Source: CF-118 sp035934385
GTDB taxonomy: Bacteria > Chloroflexota > Dormibacteria > Dormibacterales > Dormibacteraceae
Direction of reading: 5' to 3'
Assembly: GCA_035934385.1 (NCBI GenBank)
Contig: DASYXY010000008.1
Location: forward strand, 62,001 to 126,000
Length of the DNA stretch: 64,000 nucleotides
Shown: piece by piece, positions 58,246 through 64,000 of the stretch
Layout of the letters: every line of letters begins with the position of its first letter
Position numbering within the stretch: position 1 is the first letter of the stretch
Translations under genes and position numbers: made by a program
Notes under the pieces: generated by a model
The model's input: the letters and a program-made list of their open reading frames with translations, nothing else
Told to the model about the DNA's origin: nothing
The model's database searches: none

Positions 58246-58880
58246 GCTTCCATACCCAGAGCTCGGCGCGCCTCGGCCACCGACGCCCGCGCGTGCTCGA
58301 TTGCGGTCGGATTCTCGGGGTAATGCAACCGCGCCTCGAGCGCCCGCTCGAACGCGTCCAGCGCCGCCTCGCGCTCGCCCGCATCTGAGTACGTAACGCC
58401 CAGGTTGTTGAGCAGCGGCCCCATCCAGTAAGCGACGTCGCGATCGACCGACGACTCCGCGATGTCGATGCCGCGTCGGGTCCAGTCCAGCTTGGCCTCG
58501 TGGTCGGGCGCGGCCAGCGCCGCCATGTGGGCCGAGTCGGCGGCGATGAACTCTTCGCCGGCCTCGATCGCCGCGTCGCAGGCGGACACAAATAAAGGAA
58601 GAGCCGCGGCCGGATCGCCACTCGAGCGCAGCAGGCGCCCACGTTCGAGATCGATGCGGATCCGCGCCACCTTGCTGTTGCCTGCCAGGCCCTCGGCCCG
58701 CCGTAGCACCGCTTCGCCGGCTCGGAACTCATCGCGCAGGCCTTGCAGCCTCGCCAGTTGCGTCAGCACCTCCGCCCGCCCTGCGTCGTCGGTCTCGGCA
58801 TCGATCTGCTTGCCGAGTCGGGTGCCGGTCGCCTCCAGGTCGTCGAAGTCCCAGAGGCGCCGCAGCCGATCCCCGCTCAT
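58242..58880 (-). CDS. Tetratricopeptide-repeat-like protein
   Basis: 212 residues from the ATG at 58880 (MSGDRLRRLWDFDDLEATG); longer open frames run into the divergent acetyltransferase. The sequence is helical with TPR character, for example 'GRAEVLTQLARLQGLRDEFR', 'SGDPAAALPLFVSACDAAIE' and 'LLNNLGVTYSDAGEREAALD'. It lacks a signal peptide and is probably a cytoplasmic protein-interaction scaffold. The partner is unknown. Its stop codon shares CTAG with the stop of the giant gene. Confidence 0.8.
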   Translation of the reverse strand: MSGDRLRRLWDFDDLEATGTRLGKQIDAETDDAGRAEVLTQLARLQGLRDEFRAGEAVLRRAEGLAGNSKVARIRIDLERGRLLRSSGDPAAALPLFVSACDAAIEAGEEFIAADSAHMAALAAPDHEAKLDWTRRGIDIAESSVDRDVAYWMGPLLNNLGVTYSDAGEREAALDAFERALEARLHYPENPTAIEHARASVAEARRALGMEA

Positions 58881-58899
58881 CGCGGTCAAACTAACGCAC

Positions 58900-59442
58900 A
58901 TGTTCGGGCCGCTGATCCAGGGCAAGCTGGTCAGGCTGCGGCCGCCGCGTCCGGAAGACGCGCTCGTGATGATCACCTGGTTCGAGGACATGGAGGTCAC
59001 GCGCTTCATGGCGCTGCACCATCCACCTAGCGTGGAGATGGAACACGAATGGATCGAGCGAATGGCCCGCAGCCCGGACGACATCGTCTGGGTCATCGAG
59101 CTCGAAGACCGCCCCGTCGGTGCCACGGCCATCCACCTCATCAGCTGGAAGTACGGCTACGGCACCACCGGCACGACCATCGGCGACCGCTCGCTGTGGG
59201 GGAGAGGCATCGCCAAAGAGGTGATGCAGCTCCGGGCCGATTACGCGTTCAGCCAGCTGCCGCTGCGCAAGCTGAAGTCGGGCTACTACGAGGGCAACGA
59301 AGCCAGCGCTAAAGCGCAGCGAGCCGCCGGCTACAAAGAGGTCGGGCGGTGGCACGGCGAGACGTTCGTCGACGGCGAGTGGCGCGACCACATCCTGACG
59401 GAGCTGCTCCGTGAGGACTGGGCGCGTTCGCACTCGGTATAA
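58900..59442 (+). CDS. GNAT-family N-acetyltransferase
   Basis: 180 residues from the ATG at 58900 (MFGPLIQGKLVRLRPPRPED), the RimJ/RimL-like subgroup. 'LIQGKLVRLRPPRPEDA' is the typical first strand, 'DRPVGATAIHLI' the central strand, and 'GDRSLWGRGIAKEVMQLRAD' the acetyl-CoA-binding loop, with 'RAAGYKEVGR' near the C-terminus. The substrate (ribosomal protein N-terminus, aminoglycoside or other) is not evident. It diverges from the TPR gene with only 19 bp between starts. Its stop codon lies inside the -10 box of the rplJ promoter. Confidence 0.85.
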   Translation: MFGPLIQGKLVRLRPPRPEDALVMITWFEDMEVTRFMALHHPPSVEMEHEWIERMARSPDDIVWVIELEDRPVGATAIHLISWKYGYGTTGTTIGDRSLWGRGIAKEVMQLRADYAFSQLPLRKLKSGYYEGNEASAKAQRAAGYKEVGRWHGETFVDGEWRDHILTELLREDWARSHSV

Positions 59443-59443
59443 T
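59438..59443 (+). promoter_or_regulatory. -10 box of the rplJ-rplL promoter
   Basis: A perfect TATAAT overlaps the TAA stop of the acetyltransferase gene. The -35 position (about 59415-59420) reads GGACTG, which is weak. The start of transcription would fall at about 59450, exactly where the L10 leader begins. Confidence 0.65.
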
Positions 59444-59449
59444 TCGCGA

Positions 59450-59571
59450 CCTGCCCTAGACAGTAGGTGGCTCGCGTCGCGCGAAGCCTTAATGGCCTAC
59501 CGAGGCGAACGTAAGTGAAGGACGCATCGATCCTTCCTGCCTCGCGGGTGTCATGGCAGGGAGGATTTTTT
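59450..59571 (+). ncRNA. Ribosomal protein L10 leader RNA
   Basis: The leader contains the family's conserved segments: 'CTGCCCTAGACAGTAGGTG' near the 5' end and, after a GC stem, 'CCTTAATGGCCTACCGAGG'. These form the L10(L12)4-binding kink-turn region, by which the ribosomal stalk complex represses its own operon. The element ends in the terminator hairpin listed next. The rplJ ribosome binding site is inside that hairpin. Confidence 0.85.
59531..59571 (+). terminator. L10-leader attenuator hairpin overlapping the rplJ ribosome binding site
   Basis: Left arm TCCTTCCTGCC (59531-59541) pairs with right arm GGCAGGGAGGA (59555-59565) over 11 positions, one a G-U pair, followed by six T. The right arm contains GGGAGGA, the Shine-Dalgarno of the rplJ TTG at 59574. 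One hairpin could therefore terminate transcription and also block translation. Confidence 0.8.
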
Positions 59572-59573
59572 AT

Positions 59574-60107
59574 TTGCCGAGAGCCAGGAAGGAACAGAAG
59601 GCCGAGCAGGTCGAGGAGATCGCAGAGCGGCTGAAGAGGGCCAAGGTGGCAGTCCTGACGGACTACCGCGGCCTCACGGTCAGCCAGCTCCAGGACCTGC
59701 GCACCCGCCTGCGCGGCGGCGAGGTCGAGTACCGGGTGGTCAAGAACACGCTTGCCCGGCGCGCGGCCGAGGCCGCCGGCATGCCGGCGCTGCAGTCGGA
59801 GCTCAAGGGGCCGGTCGCGATCGCCTTCGGCTACGACGACCTCGGCGTCCCCGCCAGGCTCATCAACGAGTTCGTTCGCGCCACCAGGCTGAAGCTCGAA
59901 GTCGTGGGAGGCCTCGTGGAAGGTCGGGTGTTCTCGCCGGCCCAGGTCAAGCAGCTGGCCGACCTGCCGTCGCGCGAGTCGCTCATCGCCCAGCTCCTGG
60001 GCACGCTTCAGTCGCCGGTCGGCCAGCTGGTCGGAATCATGCAAACCCCTGTGCAGCAGCTCGTCGGACTGCTGAACGCATACAAAGAAAGATTGGAGGC
60101 GGCGTAG
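59574..60107 (+). CDS. rplJ: Ribosomal protein L10
   Basis: 177 residues starting at TTG (LPRARKEQKAEQVEEIAERL), 8 nt after the GGGAGGA in the attenuator hairpin. The ATG at 59553 lies in the loop of that hairpin and would add an unrelated heptapeptide, so it is rejected. Conserved parts are 'VAVLTDYRGLTVSQLQDLR', 'EYRVVKNTLARRA' and the C-terminal L12-binding helix 'PVQQLVGLLNAYKERLE'. It anchors L7/L12 dimers on the ribosomal stalk. Confidence 0.95.
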   Translation: MPRARKEQKAEQVEEIAERLKRAKVAVLTDYRGLTVSQLQDLRTRLRGGEVEYRVVKNTLARRAAEAAGMPALQSELKGPVAIAFGYDDLGVPARLINEFVRATRLKLEVVGGLVEGRVFSPAQVKQLADLPSRESLIAQLLGTLQSPVGQLVGIMQTPVQQLVGLLNAYKERLEAA

Positions 60108-60113
60108 AAAGTC

Positions 60114-60512
60114 ATGGCAACGAAGATCACCCCGAAGGATTTCGTCGAGGCGCTCAAGGAATGGAGCATCCTCGATGTCGTCGAGGCCGTGAAGGCCATC
60201 GAGGACGAGTTCGGCATCAAGGCAGCGGCGCCAGTTGCGGTCGCGGCGGTCGCGGCGGGCCCCGGAGCAGGCGGTGACGGTGCGGCTGCGGAAGAGGAGC
60301 AGACCGAGTTCACGGTCACGCTGACCCAGGTAGGCGAAAGCAAGATCAACGTGATCAAGGCGGTGCGCGAGCTCACCCAGCTTGGCCTCAAAGAGGCCAA
60401 GGACCTGGTCGACGCCGCGCCGAAGCCGGTGCTCGAGAACGTCAGCAAGGCCGACGCGGAGAAGGCTGTCGCCCGCCTGAAGGAAGCCGGGGCTACCGCC
60501 GACCTGAAGTAG
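60114..60512 (+). CDS. rplL: Ribosomal protein L7/L12
   Basis: 132 residues. It has an N-terminal dimerisation domain ('FVEALKEWSILDVVEAVKAI'), an alanine/glycine hinge, and the factor-binding C-terminal domain 'INVIKAVRELTQLGLKEAKD'. It recruits elongation factors to the ribosome. It follows rplJ by 6 bp. Its last 20 bp overlap the convergent aminotransferase gene. Confidence 0.97.
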   Translation: MATKITPKDFVEALKEWSILDVVEAVKAIEDEFGIKAAAPVAVAAVAAGPGAGGDGAAAEEEQTEFTVTLTQVGESKINVIKAVRELTQLGLKEAKDLVDAAPKPVLENVSKADAEKAVARLKEAGATADLK

Positions 60513-61644
60513 CCGTCACGTGCTCGAGCACGCGGTCCATCCCGTGCTCGAGCTCGGCATCCGTGACGCACCAATGAGGTGACAACCTCACGCGTCCGGG
60601 CCGCCAGTCGACGATCACGCCGTCGGCGAGGAGCCGCGCCTCGGCCTCCTCGGGGTGGTCGCACTCGAGCGTGACGATGCCGCAGCGCCGCTCGCGCTCC
60701 CTGGGCGTGAAGGTCCGCACGTCGGTGTCGTCGCAGCGCTCGAGGATGTAGCCGGTCAGGTCGCGCAGCCGCTCCTGGATGGCCTCGACGCCGACGCTCA
60801 GCACAAGCTCCAGGCCCGCCAGCGCCGCGGAGTGTGACGGCACGGCCCACGTGCCGGTCTCCAGCCGGCGTGCGTCGGAGGCGAACGTGAGCTCCTGCAG
60901 TGTGAACGAGAACGGCTCCTGCGTTGCGAACCACCCGGTGCCCTGCGGCTCGATGCGCGGCAGCAGCTCGGGCCGGACGCTCATGAAGGCCGTCCCAGGC
61001 CCGCCGCTGAGCCACTTCAGCGCGCCGCCGACGTAGGCGTCACACCCGATTCGGCCAACGTCGATCGGCACGCAGCCGACCGTCTGGTAGCCGTCGATCA
61101 CGCATAGGGCGCCGGCCGCGTGGGCCGCCGCAGCGATCGCACGGACGTCCTGCAGGTAGCCCGTCGTGAAGAAGAGATGGGTCGTCACCACGAGCGCGGT
61201 GCGGCTGTCGATCCGCTCGGCGAAGGCTTCCGGAGGGATTGTCATCCCATCCTCACTCGGCACGAACTCGACCTCGAACTGGGGCCTCGACAGCCACTGG
61301 TGGCCGATCGTCGGGAAGTCCAGGGCGCCGATCAGGACCTTGTCGCGGCCGGGGGGCAGCGGCAGGCCGGAGGCGAGTGTGCCCAGGGCGACCGACACCG
61401 ACGGGGCGATGGCCGTGCTCCCGGCCGGGGCGTGGAGCAGCTCGGCCACCCGGGCTCGCAGCCGTTCCAGCAATGGCAGCCAGTCCGAGTACCAGGCCGG
61501 GGTGCCCTTGTCCATCCAGGCCCTGGCGTAGGCCTCCAGGGCGGCCTGGCCTGCTCGCGGGAGGGGGCCGAGGGAGCAGGCGTTCAGATAGACGTACCGC
61601 TCCAGGAGGGGGAATTCGGCCCTCAAGCTCTCCCAGTCCGGCAC
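60493..61644 (-). CDS. Class V aminotransferase-fold PLP enzyme
   Basis: 383 residues from the GTG at 61644, chosen because GAGGGAGGG lies just upstream and the longer frame encodes unlikely sequence. The PLP-binding lysine is in 'GGALKWLSGGPG', the cofactor-ring aspartate in 'LCVIDGYQTVG', and the N-terminal 'VYLNACSLGPLP' is typical of the kynureninase/cysteine-desulphurase/isopenicillin-epimerase-like group. It has no clear desulphurase cysteine loop. The reaction cannot be named from sequence. It lies between rplL and rpoB on the opposite strand, so rpoB needs its own promoter. Confidence 0.85.
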   Translation of the reverse strand: MPDWESLRAEFPLLERYVYLNACSLGPLPRAGQAALEAYARAWMDKGTPAWYSDWLPLLERLRARVAELLHAPAGSTAIAPSVSVALGTLASGLPLPPGRDKVLIGALDFPTIGHQWLSRPQFEVEFVPSEDGMTIPPEAFAERIDSRTALVVTTHLFFTTGYLQDVRAIAAAAHAAGALCVIDGYQTVGCVPIDVGRIGCDAYVGGALKWLSGGPGTAFMSVRPELLPRIEPQGTGWFATQEPFSFTLQELTFASDARRLETGTWAVPSHSAALAGLELVLSVGVEAIQERLRDLTGYILERCDDTDVRTFTPRERERRCGIVTLECDHPEEAEARLLADGVIVDWRPGRVRLSPHWCVTDAELEHGMDRVLEHVTATSGRR

Positions 61645-61665
61645 GCCCTCACCCTCCCTCGACCG

Positions 61666-61747
61666 TGCTATAGTCGGCCGGTTCCAGCCAGTCGGCTCGA
61701 CTGGTCGTGCTTTCGCGTCCCACAAACGCCCCCGTTCGCTGTACAAT
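61666..61747 (+). promoter_or_regulatory. Candidate tandem promoters for rpoB
   Basis: TGC-TATAGT (61666-61674) is an extended -10, and TACAAT (61742-61747) a second -10 preceded by TG; neither has a good -35. A 6-bp hairpin (61688-61704) lies between them. The remaining leader to 61822 is T-rich but has no clear terminator. Confidence 0.5.
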
Positions 61748-61822
61748 AGCCGTTCGTGCACGCCCGGCCGCTCATCTTGCCTATTTCTTGAGCGCGCCCT
61801 TTTTTGCCTTAAGGAGCAACGA

Positions 61823-64000
61823 ATGATCTCAGAGATGAGAGCGCCCTCGCGTCTCAGCTACGGCCGCATCCCCAACCTGGTGGAGCTGAAAGACCTCATC
61901 GCCACCCAGGTGGAGTCGTTCAACTGGTTCAAGAACGAGGGCCTGCGGGAGCTCTTCGACGAAATCAACCCGATCACGGACTACACCGGCAAGAACTTCG
62001 AGCTGAAGTTCCTCGACTACGAGTTCGGCCAGCCGAAGTTCTCAGTCGAGGAGTGCCGCAACCGCGACATGACCTACGCCGCGCCCCTGCGGATCAAGAC
62101 CCGCCTGACCATCAAGGAGACGGGGGAGATCAAGGAGTCCGAGGTCTACATGGGCGACTTCGCCATGATGACCGAAGAGGGCACGTTCATCGTCAACGGC
62201 ACCGAGCGCGTGGTGGTGTCGCAGCTCGTGCGCTCTCCCGGCGTGTACTTCACCGCCGCCGAGGACCCGAACACCGGACGGAAGCTCTTCGGCGCCAAGC
62301 TCATCCCCAACCGTGGTGCGTGGCTCGAGATCGAGACCTCGGCCAAGGACCTGCTGACGGTCAAGATCGACCGCAAGCGCAAGGTCCCCGTGACGGTCCT
62401 GCTGAAGGCCCTCGAGCTGCCCCAGATGAAGGGCACCGAGAACGACCGCGACGCCCAGAAGCGCGCGCTGCTCGAGATGTTCGGCGACGTCGACAACAAC
62501 CCGGAGCACCGCTACCTGGAGTCGACGCTCGACAAGGACACCACCAACAAGACAGAGGACGCGCTGCTCGAGCTGTACCGCCGTGTCCGGCCGGGCGACC
62601 CGCCGTCTGTGGACAACGCCCGCAACCTGCTGCAGTCGCTGTTCTTCAACCCGCGCCGCTTCGACCTTGGACGTGTCGGCCGCTACAAGGTCGACAAGCG
62701 CCTTGGCCGCGATGAGGAGGACATCCTCGACCGCGTCAAGAAGCGCGAGCTTCGCATCCTCGAGAAGGGCGACTTCATCGCCATCCTGCGCAAGCTCATC
62801 GAGCTCAACAACGCGCCGCGCGAGAAGCAGATCCCCGATGACATCGACCACCTTGGCAACCGCCGCGTGCGCGCGGTGGGCGAGCTCCTGCAGAACCAGT
62901 TCCGCATGGGCCTGATCCGGATGGAGCGAATCATCAAGGAGCGCATGACGATCAGCGACCCGCACACGGTCACGTCGGCGTCGCTCATCAACGCACGCCC
63001 CGTGGTAGCCGCGATCAAGGAGTTCTTCGGCTCCAGCCAGCTGTCCCAGTTCATGGATCAGCACAACCCGCTCTCCGAGCTGACGCACAAGCGACGGCTC
63101 TCCGCGCTGGGCCCGGGCGGCCTGTCGCGCGAGCGCGCCGGGTTCGACGTGCGCGACGTGCACCACAGCCACTACGGCCGCATCTGCCCGATCGAGACAC
63201 CCGAGGGGCCGAACATCGGCCTCATCGGCAACCTGGCGACCTACGCCAAGGTCAACGAGTTCGGTTTCGTGGAGAGCCCGTTCCGCCGCGTGTACAACCG
63301 GATGTCGGTTGCGGACGGTGAGGCGGGCAAGCTCGCCGGTCGCACGCTTCGGCGCGCCGCGGTCGACTCCAAGGGCAACGAGGTGCTGCCGGCCAACTAC
63401 GTCGTCGAGACCAAGGACCTGCCGAAGCTGACCAAGGCGCACGTCCCGTCGGTCGACATCGTGCCGTGGGTATCGACCGAGGTCGAGTACCTGTCCGCCG
63501 ACGAGGAGGACATGTTCGGCATCGCGCAGGCCAACGCGGCTCTAACCCCGGAGAGCCACTTCGTGGACGCGCGAGTGCCTGCGCGCACGCGTAGCCACTA
63601 CGGCCTGGAGGACGTCGGCAACATCCAGTACATGGACGTGTCGCCGAAGCAGATCGTCTCGGTGGCCACAGCGTTGATCCCGTTCCTGGAGCATGACGAC
63701 GCCGGCCGCGCACTCATGGGCGCCAACATGCAGCGCCAGGCGGTGCCGCTGCTGGTCACCGACGCGCCGCTCGTCGGCACGGGCGTCGAGTACTACGCCG
63801 CCAAGGACTCGGGCGAGATGATCGTCGCCGACGTCGCCGGCACCGTGGTCGACGTCGCGCATCCCAAGGACATGAAGGCGGTGCACGCCACGCCGGTCTT
63901 CGAGATCGTCGTCAAGCCGGACGCGGGCGGTCCCGACCGGCACTACCCGCTGCAGAAGTTCGCCCGCTCGAACCAGGGCACGTGCCTCAACCACCGCGCG
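61823..64000 (+). CDS. rpoB: RNA polymerase beta subunit (partial, 3' end off window)
   Basis: The ATG at 61823 follows AAGGAG by 6 nt. The frame runs open to the window end, giving the first 726 residues. Signatures include 'RVVVSQLVRSPGVYF', the rifampicin-pocket region near residue 405-430 ('QLSQFMDQHNPLSELTHKRR'), and 'GRICPIETPEGPNIGLIGNL'. The resistance-hotspot positions equivalent to E. coli D516, H526 and S531 have the sensitive-type residues. rpoC would be expected downstream. Confidence 0.97.
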   Translation, partial: MISEMRAPSRLSYGRIPNLVELKDLIATQVESFNWFKNEGLRELFDEINPITDYTGKNFELKFLDYEFGQPKFSVEECRNRDMTYAAPLRIKTRLTIKETGEIKESEVYMGDFAMMTEEGTFIVNGTERVVVSQLVRSPGVYFTAAEDPNTGRKLFGAKLIPNRGAWLEIETSAKDLLTVKIDRKRKVPVTVLLKALELPQMKGTENDRDAQKRALLEMFGDVDNNPEHRYLESTLDKDTTNKTEDALLELYRRVRPGDPPSVDNARNLLQSLFFNPRRFDLGRVGRYKVDKRLGRDEEDILDRVKKRELRILEKGDFIAILRKLIELNNAPREKQIPDDIDHLGNRRVRAVGELLQNQFRMGLIRMERIIKERMTISDPHTVTSASLINARPVVAAIKEFFGSSQLSQFMDQHNPLSELTHKRRLSALGPGGLSRERAGFDVRDVHHSHYGRICPIETPEGPNIGLIGNLATYAKVNEFGFVESPFRRVYNRMSVADGEAGKLAGRTLRRAAVDSKGNEVLPANYVVETKDLPKLTKAHVPSVDIVPWVSTEVEYLSADEEDMFGIAQANAALTPESHFVDARVPARTRSHYGLEDVGNIQYMDVSPKQIVSVATALIPFLEHDDAGRALMGANMQRQAVPLLVTDAPLVGTGVEYYAAKDSGEMIVADVAGTVVDVAHPKDMKAVHATPVFEIVVKPDAGGPDRHYPLQKFARSNQGTCLNHRA

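Noticed and set aside
59553..60107. rplJ starting at ATG 59553
   Set aside because: That ATG lies in the attenuator hairpin loop, and the Shine-Dalgarno is downstream of it; TTG at 59574 matches the family N-terminus.
61645..64000. Rifampicin-resistance changes in rpoB
   Set aside because: The hotspot residues equivalent to D516, H526 and S531 are of the sensitive type; only N518 is replaced by histidine, which is not a known determinant.

Overview
This is a high-GC chromosomal window that most resembles a Terrabacteria-type bacterium, plausibly Dormibacterota or a Chloroflexota relative. That placement is inferred from gene order and protein character and was not tested by phylogeny. The backbone follows the Bacillus-type order radA - yacL - ispD - ispF - cysS - rlmB - yacP - rpmG - secE - nusG - rplK - rplA - rplJ - rplL - rpoB, opened in several places by extra genes.

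Positions 1-2,870: a SpoIIM-family membrane protein (minus strand, cut by the window edge), a divergent RDD-family membrane protein, and a convergent PLP-dependent dehydratase. A strong hairpin terminator stands in front of radA.
Positions 2,871-12,044: a tightly packed plus-strand block. It holds radA, a PIN/TRAM membrane protein, ispD and ispF (MEP isoprenoid pathway), cysS, rlmB, a Clp-N/site-2-protease fusion, a YacP/Rae1-like NYN nuclease and pyk. Several junctions are 4-bp stop/start overlaps.
Positions 12,045-16,420: accessory metabolic genes. These are an internally duplicated protein of unknown function, a PIG-L deacetylase, an SGNH hydrolase with no canonical start codon, and an isocitrate/isopropylmalate dehydrogenase-family enzyme.
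Positions 16,421-18,746: rpmG, secE, nusG, rplK and rplA (translation, Sec translocase, transcription elongation).
Positions 18,747-58,245: a promoter and one uninterrupted 13,098-codon reading frame inserted between rplA and rplJ. It encodes a giant, apparently exported, repeat-built protein. Its parts are an N-terminal hydrophobic segment, fibronectin-III/Ig-like domains, a ZU5-like domain, a very long adhesin-like repeat region with CBM5/12-like chitin-binding modules and a recurring two-cysteine module, RTX-like glycine/aspartate arrays, Ig-like domains and a C-terminal FIMAH-like helical domain. It is the most unusual object in the window and about 61% of it.
Positions 58,242-64,000: a convergent TPR-like protein and a GNAT acetyltransferase. 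Then come an L10-leader RNA with a terminator that overlaps the ribosome binding site, rplJ and rplL, an opposite-strand class V aminotransferase-fold enzyme, and rpoB (continues past the window end).

No tRNA, rRNA, CRISPR array, insertion sequence or integrase was seen. No type I, type V or type IX secretion genes, and no sortase, accompany the giant gene within the window.
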